This document shows, in pieces, positions 25,007 to 35,959 of a DNA stretch of 64,000 bases. The stretch comes from Manihot esculenta (Eukaryota > Streptophyta > Magnoliopsida > Malpighiales > Euphorbiaceae), in the NCBI RefSeq assembly GCF_001659605.2, contig NC_035165.2, positions 11,218,445-11,282,444 on the forward strand, read 5' to 3'. Under the pieces are notes generated by a model, which was given only the letters and a program-made list of their open reading frames with translations, was not told where the DNA came from and made no database searches. Position 1 is the stretch's first letter, and each line of letters opens with the position of its first letter. Position numbers and translations under genes: made by a program.

Positions 25007-26797
25007 TAACTTTTTCTTTCTTTTTCTTATTCATGCTTTCATGAAATGCAACACATCACAGCTAATCACATAAAAGGATGGCATTGTCACCATTAGTCCT
25101 CAACATCTCCAAATGCCAGGGGCGTAGAATGGGCCTCACTGGTCTTTCTCTTACATAACATAACATTCTAAAATGCCAGGGGCGTAGAATGGGCCTCGCT
25201 GGTCTTTCTCTTACATAGTGCCAGGGGCGTAGAATGGGCCTCGCTGGTCTTCCATAACATATCATCATAACATAACATCAGAGGACTATGGATCACCCAA
25301 CAACCATCCACATCAACATCAATTTATGCAATGCAGCATATTCGTGAATTCTAATGCAAACATCCTGAAATATTGCATGGCATAATGATGCATGGGCAAT
25401 GCTTTATGATTCATTCATTTATTCATTTACTTTACTTTAAAACTTAAGGGGTTGTTCCACTCACCTGGTAACTGAAGCTTTAACAACGAACTCTGAACGA
25501 CTATCTCACAACCGGGGGTCTCGGTTCCTCGGGTCCGAACCTACACAGGTGGACTCAAATGAGGCACCAAACAACAAGAACATAACTCTAAACATACCCC
25601 CAAAAACCTCCTAAAAACACCTCAAAACACTCCTAGGAAGCATGCAAGAAAAGGCTGGACAGGGCACTTTCGGCGGCACCTTCGGCGGCCGGAAGTCCCT
25701 CCAGAGCCGAGAGTCAGGCAGGTTCGGCGGCACCTTCGGCGGCCGAAACTCCCAGACAGAGGCGAAACTCATGCATGTTCGGCGGCACCTTCGGCGGCCG
25801 AAAGTCTCGGACAGAGCCGAAACTCCAACTTTCGGGGGCAAGCTTCGGCAGCCTAAAGCTGCCTCTCAAGCCATGTTCGGCGGCCGAAACTCCCTTCGGC
25901 TGCCGAACCTGATTTCTGCCAAAGGGCAGAAACTTGGCTCCCTTAAGCATTTTTGCCTTCAAACTCACCAATCATGCATAACTCGTTCTAAAACATGCAT
26001 AAACACCATACATCACACCTAGGGGTCTCAAACTATCAAATACCCCAACTACAACACTTCAACACACACAAACAACATACATTGATCATCAACACATCAA
26101 GACCATAAACTCATCAACAAGCCTAAACATGCATCTCTACCCATAAAACAACTTAAAACTTACTTAAAACATATAAGGAGCTTAAGATCGGCTCTTACCT
26201 CTTGAAGATTGAGAGGGAGACGACCTAAACTTGGAGATCCACGAAAATGAGCTCCCGAGTTCCCAAAGCTCCAAAACTTGGTTTAAATGCTCAAAACTTG
26301 CAATGTGAGTTTAAAACTCAAGAAAAATGGAAGAGATTTGGAGGAAGAACACAAGATTTGCAAAAGGGAAGGTCGGAAGCTTGCTGTGGCCGAAAATGGG
26401 AGAAAACCTCGCCCATTTCGGCTAAGGGTCCCTTTTATAGTGGCTGGCCAGGCCACGTTCGGGGGCCGAATGTGCCTCCGCATCCATGCAATGTTCGGCG
26501 GCCGAACCTGACTTTCGGCGGCCGAACCTGGACTTCCCTAACTCATGCTTTCGGGGGCCTAACGTGCCTCCAAAACGCATGCATGTTCGGCGGCCGAACT
26601 TGGCTTTCGGCGGCCGAACCTGGGTTTTCCTCCTATGACTTTTCATGCAAAAACTTATTTAATTCCATACTTAAAATCATTTAAAATGCATGAAAACATT
26701 TTTATAAAACATGGTTCTACCCTTCTAGAGGTCTCCGACATCCGAGATTCCACCGGACGGTAGGAATTCCGATACCGGAGTCTAGCCGGGTATTACA
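24401..26797 (-). repeat. G1 5' LTR
   Basis: Nearly identical to 16713-19079 but 30 bases longer, chiefly because it holds three instead of two minisatellite units (25114, 25175, 25220). It lacks one copy of a short ttcggctgccgaaac repeat found in the 3' LTR near 18165-18185. Confidence 0.95.
26430..26439 (-). promoter_or_regulatory. TATA box in the G1 5' LTR
   Basis: The minus strand reads TATAAAAGGG, a canonical TATA element, preceded by CCAGCCAC. The same element is at the equivalent place in the other family LTRs (for example 60318 and 62841 on the plus strand), supporting its role as the LTR promoter and placing the U3/R boundary about 30 bases downstream. Confidence 0.75.
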
Positions 26798-26802
26798 AGC
26801 CT

Positions 26803-27332
26803 TATGTTTGATGACATAATGAAAAGTTCCAAAAGAAGCTGTCCATCGAGTATGCATATTATTCACATATTTTTTAGTCTTAAAGTGAATCAAAAATTGA
26901 TGATCTATATGAATAATGAACGTCCGCCCATCAGACATTGTTCTTAAGTTTTAAAAGGTCTAGAATACTGCATATAATTCATGCTCATAAGTAGACCACT
27001 TCTTTTTAACATCATTCAATTTCTCACTAAAGAAGGCAATAGGCCTATTAGACTGTGATAATACATCGCCAATCCCAACTCTACAAGTATCACATTCAAC
27101 CTCAAACAGTTTATTAAAATCAGGTAGAGAAAGAATAGGGGCAGAAGTAAGTTTATCTTTAATCTCCTAAAAGTTTTTGTTGGCAGAGTCAGTCTAAGTA
27201 AATTTTTGCACTCTCTTTCTTCAAACAATACATGATAGAGGCAATGATACTGCTGAAATTTCTGATAAACCGCCGATAGAAAGTAGCAAGTCCATAAAAG
27301 CTGCGAACTTTTGAAATATTTCTGGAAATGGG
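26803..27332 (-). pseudogene. Old gypsy element OG: RNase H and RT C-terminal region
   Basis: The minus strand reads remnants of RNase H (RTFIIHIDHQFLIHFKT, FHYVIKHKA) next to the G1 insertion and, towards 27330, the post-RT region [18 protein letters not shown]. Stops and frameshifts break the frame. It continues OG from 15496-16712, interrupted by G1. Confidence 0.85.
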
Positions 27333-27389
27333 TGTAACGACCCGAAAACCGGACCGCTATCGGCTTGCTACGGGTTCCAGACCGCTACC
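27333..27389. mobile_element. 57-bp shard of a G1/G2-type LTR with target duplication
   Basis: Starts tgtaacgacccgaaaaccgg like the family LTR end, then jumps to ttgctacgggttcc, which in intact LTRs occurs as its reverse complement. Flanked by atggg on both sides (27328-27332 and 27390-27394). Removing it restores the OG reading. It looks like a family insertion reduced to a few dozen bases, or a short aberrant integration. Confidence 0.6.
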
Positions 27390-27394
27390 ATGGG

Positions 27395-27543
27395 TCAGTT
27401 CCGTATTATTTTTACCTTCTTCTCATCAACATGTATCCCTTCTACACGAACAACAAATCCAAAAAATAGAATGTGCTTCGTCATATAGATGCATTTTTTA
27501 AATTAATAACCAGCTCATTTTCTTGCAAGGTTGTCATAATTTG
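27395..27543 (-). pseudogene. Old gypsy element OG: RT palm/thumb fragment
   Basis: Minus-strand reading gives NLKKCIYMTKHILFFGFVV and VDEKKVKIIR, the region after the RT catalytic motif. It continues seamlessly at 39305 across the hAT insertion when one copy of the 8-bp target duplication is removed. Confidence 0.8.
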
Positions 27544-28048
27544 ACAGAGGTTAGGGATGTAAAAGGGTAGGGTACCCGCAAAATTGAGAGTACTCGAATC
27601 CGAACCTGATTATATGTAAAATTCTCAAACCCGTCCCAAATCTGTTTAGTATTTTAATTTTACTACCCATACCCATTCCAAATCCGTTTAACAATACTCA
27701 CATAATGCCCGAACCTGACCGAACCTGATTTTTTTCCTTCAATTCAATGACAAAAAATTTAAAAATTTAGGTATTATAATCCAAATAACAAATTTGAATT
27801 AGCATGCATAAAACTATATCAAGAAAATTTAAATATAGTAAAATAAAATAAATATATTACAAATTCATTGTAACACAAACATTAATCAATTCTCTATCCA
27901 ATACAAAATTTTGAACAAATAAAAAGTTTCAAAAAGTTCATTAAACTACACTGATTGAACATAAAATATATTCAATTGGCCATTTCAATCTCCAAAATCA
28001 AATTGTGCATGAAAACTTTCAAATAAACAAATACAAAAAAATTAGAAT

Positions 28049-28716
28049 TGTAATACCCGGCTCGAGTCCGGTCTCGGAATTCCTGTCGTCTGGTGGAATC
28101 TCGGGTGTCGGAACCCTCGAGAAGGGTAAGACATATGTTTTCAGGTGTGTTTTACAGAGGTTTTGAATGTTTTTACGTGTGAAAGGAAATGAGTTTTGAA
28201 AGAAAAGTAATAAGGGAAAATGCAAAGGTTCGGCCGCCGAATGTCACTTTCGGCCGCCGAACATTGCATGGTTTCGGATTCACGTTCGACTGCCGAAGGT
28301 GGTCTGGCCAGCCACCTATTTAAGGGCCAAAGGTCGGTGGAAGGAGGATATTTCTCCTCCACTTGCAGCCAGAGGTGAGTTCCAGCCTCTCCCAAGTTGA
28401 CTTTCATGTTTTCCATGTTTTTCACCAAATCTTTCAAGGGTTTTAAGAGTTGTGGTGTGTTTTGAAGGTTTTGAGCAAAAATAGCAAGTTTGGAAGTTTG
28501 GAGTTTTGGAAGAGGTTTTCTTCATATCTCCACGTTAGGATCACTCATCCTCAAGTTCTTAAGGAGGTAAGGGTGGATCCTGAACTTCTTTGGTGATTTT
28601 TCAAGATTTTATGAAAGGGTGAGGGGTAGTATGCATGATTAGGTTTAGGTGAGGTTTTTTGGTGGTCTTTGATGTTCAAGCATGTTTAAGTGTTATGTGC
28701 TATGTTTGTTTGGGGT
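28049..28716 (+). repeat. G2 5' LTR, truncated
   Basis: Matches 33556-34221 up to ...tttgtttgggg, then switches to gag-derived sequence. Contains a weak TATA-like ctatttaag at 28316-28324, and ttcggccgccgaa palindromes. Confidence 0.9.
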
Positions 28717-31700
28717 ATAGGAAGGTCAGAAGAAGAGAGAGTTGCTGTGGAGGAAGCTCAGAGTAGAGATGTAAGTATGGGTATAGGAAGGTCAGAAGAA
28801 GGTATGGGGGAGTCCCAGGGAGGCGCACAGGCCTCGGGGTTTGGCTATCCACCTTTTCCACAGGGCCCAGGGTATCCGATGGGAGGCACGTCGGATTACT
28901 CCAGCTTTGCCCCATATCCACCCTACATGCCCTATATACCCTATCCTTCCTTTTATCCACCATATCATATGTATCCACCCCCACCTTTTCATCCAAGTTC
29001 AGCATCGCCTGAAGCCAGAGAACCAGTACCTCCACCACCACCACCTGAACCAGTAGCCCCTGTTGTTGAAGCACAACCCAGTTCTTCAGGGGGAAGTAAG
29101 GTGAAGATGACTGAGTACTTAAAGTTGGATGCTCCTAAATTCAATACGGGAGATGATCCCTTTGAGTATCTCAGTGCAGTGAGAATGATAACAAGTGAGT
29201 TGGGAGCAGATGAGAGCAGGGCCATTGAGATGGCAGGGTTCACTTTAAAATGCAAGAAAGCCAGAGAATGGTTCAAGAACTATGTGGACCCCAGAATAGA
29301 CAGTATGACATGGGAAGAGTTCGCCAATGAATTTGCTGGGTGGGCTTTCCCTGACAGTTCTAGGGAGCTAAAGGTTGTGGAGTTTGAGCAGTTGAGACAG
29401 ACGGAGGAGATGAGCGTTGATGAGTATACAGATAAGTTCCTGGAATTGTTACCATACGTGGGTCAGGCGTATGATACGGATCAGAAGAAGGCAAAGAGAT
29501 ATGCCACAAGGCTTCATCCCAGGTATTTCTCTTTGATTCTTCATGCGGAGAAGGAGAGTTTCCACTCCATTGTGGATGCTGCTAGAAAGATGGAGGCCAG
29601 TGCCATCAGTCAGGGAGTAGTCAAGCAAGCAAAGGCACAGGCTTCTGGTACGGCAAGTGCGAGCAAAAAGAGATGGGATAAATTCAGAGGAAAGAGAGGC
29701 AAGTTCTGGAGCAGGATTAAGACGGGTCTGGGCATGAGTAGCGGCTCCAGCTCTGGCACAGATCTTCCAGTTTGTAATAGGTGTGGGAAACCGCACAGAG
29801 GAGCTTGTATGTTGGGATCTACAGCCTGCTATAGATGTGGGCAGGAGGGACATTATGCACGGGAATGTCCTCAGGCGACTTTGGTTGCACCATCCCAGCA
29901 GATGACCTCAGGTAGTGTTGTACAGTCAGCAGCTTCAGTCCGTCCACCAAGCAGTGGCAGAGGTAGAGGAAGAGGAGCAGCCTCTTCATCAGGGATAGGT
30001 TCCCGAGGTGCAGGACCGTCAGCTCCAGCACGGATTTTCACCATGACGCAACAGGAGGCAGACACTTCGAACACAGTGGTGTCAGGTAATCTCATCATTG
30101 GGTGTTCAAAGGTGTATGCTTTGATGGACCCCGGTGCTTCTCACTCTTTCATTTCTTCTAGAGCCGCAGAGAGATTGGGGTTGATTGTATCCGAGTTAGC
30201 GTGTCCTCTCTGGGTCAGTGGACCTAGATGTGACCCATCATTGGCAGAGTCAGTCTGTCAGTTCAGTCCAGTGTTTATAGAGGATAGATGCCTTCCAGCT
30301 GACCTTGTGGTTCTAGAGTTGACAGATTTTGATGTCATTCTAAGGATGGATTGGTTATCTACCTATAGTGCTACCTTGCACTGCAGGGACAAGGTAGTGA
30401 GTCTCAGAGACCAGGATGGGTCAGAGTGTGTCTTCAGAGGAGACAGGAGAGGGACACCTAGGGGTTTGATATCAGCCCTCCAGGCTCATAGGATGTTGAG
30501 GAAGGGTTGTCAGGGGTTCCTAGCTTATGTGAGAGAGCTAGACAGTCAGGTTAGGGAACCATCCTCAGTACCAGTTGTTAGAGACTTCCCAGATGTGTTT
30601 TCTGAAGAGCTTCCAGGACTACCACCTGATAGGGAAATAGAGTTCGAGATAGAGTTGATGCCCAGTGCCAGACCGATCTCTATTCCTCCCTACAGGATGG
30701 CACCAGCAGAGTTGAGAGAGTTGAAAGAGCAGTTACAGGATTTGGTAGCTAAGGGTTTCATCCGTCCGAGTACCTCACCCTGGGGTGCTCCAGTATTATT
30801 TGTCAGAAAGAAGGATGGACCTCTTAGACTTTGTGTCGACTACAGACAGTTGAACAAAGTTACTATTAAAAATAAGTATCCTTTACCCAGGATCGATGAT
30901 CTATTCGACCAACTGTCAGGAGCAGGTTGTTTTTCGAAGATAGATCTGAGATCCGGATACCACCAGTTAAAGATCAGGGAAGGAGATGTTTCCAAGACTG
31001 CTTTTCGAACCAGATATGGGCATTATGAGTTCCTAGTGATGCCGTTCGGGTTGACTAATGCCCCTGCAGCATTCATGGATCTCATGAATAGGGTTTTCCG
31101 GGAGTACTTGAATCGTTTTGTGATCGTCTTTATAGATGATATCTTGGTGTACTCCAGGAATGCGGAGGAGCATGCCCAACATCTGAGACTAGTTTTGCAA
31201 ACCTTGCGAGAGCATGGCTTGTATGCCAAGTTCTCCAAGTGTGAGTTCTGGCTAAGTAGCATTGCCTTTTTGGGACATGTCGTATCAGAGGAAGGAATAG
31301 CAGTAGATCCCAAGAAGGTAGAGGCAGTAGCCAATTGGCCTATACCCACGACAGTGACAGAGATCAAGAGTTTTCTGGGTTTGGCAGGCTACTATCGGAG
31401 GTTCGTTCAGGACTTTTCGAAGATAGATGCTCCTATGACCAGACTGACCAGGAAGAATCAGAAGTTCGTATGGTCAGAGGATTGTGATGAGAGTTTTGAA
31501 GAGTTAAAGAGACGGTTAACTTCAGCACCGGTGTTAGCTCTGCCGAACAGTGATGATGAGTTCACAGTGTTCTGTGATGCATCCCGAGTGGGATTAGGTT
31601 GTGTGTTAATGCAGAATGACAAAGTGATAGCGTATGCTTCTAGACAGCTTAAGAAGCACGAGCTGAACTATCCGACACACGATCTGGAGATGGCCGCTGT

Positions 31701-33471
31701 TATCTTTGCACTTAAGATGTGGAGGCATTACCTCTATGGGGTAAAGTGTGAGATCTATACGGATCATAAGAGCCTGCAGCACATCTTGAGTCAGAGAGAG
31801 TTAAACTTGAGGCAGAGACGGTGGGTAGAATTGCTCAGTGATTACGATTGTAAGATCCAATATCATCCGGGTAAGGCTAATGTTATAGCTGATGCCTTAA
31901 GCCGGAAGTCACTTGGCAGTTTATCCCACATTGCAATAGAGAGAAGACCAGTGGTGAAGGACTTTTACAGACTCATGGATGAAGGGCTTCAGTTGCAGTT
32001 ATCTGGTACAGGTGCTTTGATTGCACAGATGAGAGTTACACCAGTGTTTCTAGAGCAAGTGGCTCTGAAACAGCACGAAGATCCTGAGTTAGTGAAAATT
32101 GCCAGGACTGTCCAGTCTGGCAACAGTGCAGCGTTCAGATTTGACAGTGAGGGGATTCTTCGTCATGGTAAGAGATTATGTGTACCAGATGATAGCAGTT
32201 TAAAGGAAGACATTATGAGGGAAGCTCATAATGCAAGGTATAGCGTTCACCCTGGAGCCACCAAGATGTATCAAGATCTGAGAAGGGTGTATTGGTGGCC
32301 AGCAATGAAGAGGGAAGTGGCACAGTTTGTGTCAGCCTGCGAGACATGTCAAAGGGTGAAGCTAGAACACCAGAAGCCGGCTGGAATGCTTAACCCACTG
32401 CCGATTCCAGAGTGGAAATGGGAGAACATAGCTATGGATTTTGTAGTGGGGTTACCGGCGACGTCCAACAGGCTAGACTCCATATAGGTGATTGTGGATA
32501 GACTCACTAAATCTGCCCACTTCATTCCAGTCAGGAGTAACTATTCTGTGGACAAGCTAGCGCAGGTGTATGTGAATGAGATAGTCAAGCTACATGGAGT
32601 TCCAGTGTCGATTGTATCAGATAGAGGACCTCAGTTCACCTCCAGATTTTGGCGGAGTCTGCAAGCTGCTATGGGTACAAGATTGGATTTCAGCACTGCT
32701 TTCCATCCACAAACAGACGGTCAGTCAGAGAGGACCATCCAAACCATAGAAGATATGCTGAGAATGTGTGTGTTAGACTTTGGCGGTTCTTGGAGGTAGC
32801 ATCTACCTCTGGTGGAGTTTGCCTACAACAACAGCCATCATGCTAGCATAGGGATGGCCCCTTATGAAGCTTTGTATGGGAGAAAGTGCAGAACACCTGT
32901 TTGCTGGGAAGAAGTAGGAGAGAAGGCTCTTGCAGGGCCAGAGTTAGTTGAGATTACCAGCAAGTTAGTGCCTATCATCAGAGAGAGGATCAGAACAGCT
33001 GTAAGCAGACAGAAAAGCTATGCAGACATCCGTAGGAAGCAGATAGAATTCCAGGAGGGGGATATGGTGTTGCTAAAGGTGTCTCCGATGAAAGGAGTGG
33101 TTCGCTTTGGAAAGAAGGGTAAATTGGCTCCACGGTACATAGGTCCCTTTGAGATCTTACAGAAGATCGGGCCTGTGTCGTATAAGCTGGATTTACCTGC
33201 ATCGATGGAAAGGATTCACCCGGTATTCCATGTTTCGATGTTAAGAAAGTTTGTGTCAGATCCAGAGAAGGTTCTTAGTGAGCCTGAGGTGGAAGTCTTA
33301 AGCGATCTCACCTATGTCGAGCAGCCAGTGCGGATCCTTGACACCCAGATTTGAAAGCTGAGAAATAAGGAGATACCAATGGTGAACGTCTTGTGGAACC
33401 ACCATAACCTCGAAGAGTGCACCTGGGAGACACGAGAATCCATACGCCAACAATATCCATATCTGTTCTAA
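28690..33471 (+). pseudogene. G2 gag-pol, LTR-fused 5' end and three nonsense codons
   Basis: One frame spans capsid ([11 protein letters not shown]), zinc knuckle [15 protein letters not shown], protease [10 protein letters not shown] ([13 protein letters not shown]), RNase H, integrase and the chromodomain tail. The ATG at 28690 is in LTR sequence that happens to be in frame with gag after the deletion. Stops: TAG 32485-32487 (Trp in G1), TAG 32797-32799 (Gln in G1), TGA 33352-33354 (Arg in G1), then the natural stop TAA 33469-33471. No frameshift separates the blocks. ILRMDWL replaces the lineage's ILGMDWL in the protease region. Non-autonomous at best. Confidence 0.92.
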
Positions 33472-33519
33472 GGTTAGGTTTGCCCCTTATCTATGTGTTT
33501 ATGTGTTTCGTTGTTTGAG

Positions 33520-33555
33520 GAACATTCGGGGACGAATGTTCTTAAGGGGAGAGAA
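33520..33555 (+). other. G2 inverted repeat and polypurine tract
   Basis: gaacattcg-ggga-cgaatgttc (33520-33541) is immediately followed by ttaaggggagagaa and the 3' LTR. Same arrangement as in G1. Confidence 0.85.
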
Positions 33556-35689
33556 TGTAATACCCGGCTCGAGTCCGGCCTCAGAATTCCTGTCGTCTGG
33601 TGGAATCTCGGGTGTCGGAACCCTCGAGAAGGGTAAGACATATGTTTTCAGGTGTGTTTTACAGAGGTTTTGAATGTTTTTACGTGTGAAAGGAAATGAG
33701 TTTTGAAAGAAAAGCAATAAGGGAAAATGCAAAGGTTCGGCCACCGAAGGTCACTTTCGGCCGCCGAACATTGCATGGTTTCAGATTCACGTTCGGCTGC
33801 CGAAGGTGGTCTGGCCAACCACCTATTTAAGGGCCAAAGGTCGGTGGAAGGAGGATATTTCTCCTCCACTTGCAGCCAGAGGTGAGTTCCAGCCTCTCCC
33901 AAGTTGACTTTCATGTTTTCCATGTTTTTCACCAAATCTTTCAAGGGTTTTAAGAGTTGTGGTGTGTTTTGAAGGTTTTGAGCAAAAATAGCAAGTTTGG
34001 AAGTTTGGAGTTTTGGAAGAGGTTTTCTTCATATCTCCACGTTAGGATCACTCATCCTCAAGTTCTTAAGGAGGTAAGGGTGGATCCTGAACTTCTTTGG
34101 TGATTTTTCAAGGTTTTATGAAAGGGTGAGGGGTAGTATGCATGATTAGGTTTAGGTGAGGTTTTTTGGTGGTCTTTGATGTTCAAGCATGTTTAAGTGT
34201 TATGTGCTATGTTTGTTTGGGGTTTTAGGATAGTTTGAGACCCCTTTGTGCATATATATGTGTATGTGCTAGTTGGGAGTAGTTGATATTCATGTTGTAG
34301 GTTTTTGGGCAAAGTTTGCATGAAACAGAGCAGAGTTCTGCCCATCGGGCAAAACCAGGTTCGGCCGCCGAACCCCTTGTGGAGGCAGTTTCGGCTGCCA
34401 AAGCTTGCCCCCGAAGCTTGGGACTTTCGTCTCTGGAGGCAAGGTTCGGCCGCCAAAAGTGCCTCCGAAGGTTGAGTTTCGTCTCTGGACGAGACTTTCG
34501 GCTGCCGAAGGTGCCACCGAACATGCATGAGTTTCGTCTCTGGAGAGGGGTTTCGGCCGCCGAACCTGCCGCCGAAAGTGCCCTGTCCAGCTTTCTTTTG
34601 CATGTTTTATGTGATTGTTTGGGGATCGTTTAGAGGGTTTTTGGGGAGTTTCTTAGAGAGGGTCTTGAGTTAGTTTGGTCCCTCATTTGTGTAGGAACGG
34701 ACCAGAGGAATCAGGGAAGTCAGCAGTGAGCACGGTTTCAGAACCTGCAGAGTTAGTACAGAGTCAGCCAGAGGTGAGTGGAACTTCTCTTTTCAGACTT
34801 AAACTGCTTTGAGCATATATCATGCATCATAATGAGTCTAGTAGGATGATTGCATTAGTTTCACGAATATGATGCATTGCATAATACGATGCGTATGAGG
34901 CTGTGGATAGACCAAGGCGACTCCAATAGCCCAAACTCTGTTATAAGACCTGGCCGGGCCAGGCAGCCATCTGTAGGTAAGACCTGATTAGATCAGGCAG
35001 CAGAGATAGTAAGACCTGGCTGGGCCAGGCAGGCAGAGTATAAGACCTGGCCGGGCCAGGCAGATGGAGGTTGTAAGACCTGGCTAGGTCAGGCATCCTT
35101 GAGTGGGATTGTTGGTGGTCATGTCTGATCCCTGAGATGATGTGATGTAGTGCATTCCATGAGATGATGTGATGTAGTGCATTCCATGAGATCATGTTTT
35201 CAACTCATGTTTTATAGTTCTGCTCATTGGGCTTGTATAGCTCATTCCTCTCCCCTATCCCCCAGATTTGCAGGTTCAGAGTCCAGAGGGAGTCCAGCAG
35301 GGTTTGGAAGAAGAAAAGTGATGTAATAGCTAGTATGGACATGAAATTGTATAAAGAGATAGTGTACAGTGTATAGACTTGTGCTTGACTTAGAGAGTTG
35401 TAATCCCTTGTTGTATATACATAGTCAGTTTCTGTATGTATGTTTCCTTTATTGATGATGTCTATGAGAAAACCAGGCTTAACACTATGAGTTGATAGAC
35501 TAGATATAGTGCATGCACAGGTTAAGCCTTGGAGGAAAGACAAGTTTTACTGGTTTAACAGAAAATGCATGCTCATGTATGGGATTTCACAGGTACACAG
35601 ACAGTATAGCAGGCTTACTACGGGTCCCGGCGACCTTAAGTCGATCTGGATCCTAGTGCCGGTAGCAGTTCGGTTTTCGGGCTGTTACA
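33556..35689 (+). repeat. G2 3' LTR
   Basis: Full-length LTR of 2134 bases, with ttcggccgccgaa-type palindromes in the region upstream of and following the transcription start, a pentameric minisatellite at 34943-35096 and the terminal ...ccggtagcagttcgg / gggctgttaca block shared with the solo LTR at 62576. Confidence 0.95.
34943..35096. repeat. Minisatellite in the G2 3' LTR
   Basis: Five imperfect units built on taagacctggccgggccagg, each with a self-complementary cctggcc/ggccagg core and a variable spacer of 10-17 bases. Confidence 0.85.
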
Positions 35690-35959
35690 AGAATATCACA
35701 ATTGCAAAATTACACATTATCATAAAAAATAATGGAATAAAAAAAAGAATAAAAATCAAACTTACATATTAAAATTGTGAAATGCATGATTTAATTCACA
35801 TCATCCTCAGCATCACATAAATAAGATATACTCTCATTTGTACAACCTGCTATATAGTAATATAGAAAAAAACTATTAACATTTATTAGTTTTACATTAA
35901 AATAAAATAAAATAAAATAAAACTAAGAGTTTATTATTGTAATTACCTTCAATTTCTGA

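Larger units (their letters stand above)
16713..26797 (-). mobile_element. G1: near-intact Ty3/gypsy chromovirus-type retrotransposon, Tekay/Del-like
   Basis: A complete 10.1 kb LTR element on the minus strand: 5' LTR 24401-26797, primer site 24386-24397, gag-pol 19173-24161, polypurine tract 19080-19092 and 3' LTR 16713-19079. The ends are TG...CA and the 5-bp target duplication agcct is exact on both sides (16708-16712, 26798-26802). By eye the LTRs differ by only about a dozen substitutions, one extra minisatellite unit and a few small indels in ~2.37 kb, indicating a recent insertion. Lineage assignment rests on the integrase-linked chromodomain, the fused gag-pol and the iMet primer site. 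The single coding defect I find is one in-frame stop before the chromodomain. Confidence 0.96.
28049..35689 (+). mobile_element. G2: Ty3/gypsy element with collapsed 5' end, nested in the hAT
   Basis: Begins tgtaatacccggctcgag and ends gggctgttaca, with exact 5-bp target duplication agaat (28044-28048 and 35690-35694). The 3' LTR is 2134 bases; the 5' LTR stops after ~668 bases and runs straight into gag, so U5, the primer site and the gag start are missing. It belongs to the same lineage as G1 but to a different LTR subfamily. About nine differences in the 668 shared LTR bases suggest it is older than G1. Confidence 0.93.

Noticed and set aside
35045..35096. Repeats of taagacctgg as a possible CRISPR-like array
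   Set aside because: Spacers are short and unequal, it lies inside an LTR, and the genome is eukaryotic; it is an LTR minisatellite.
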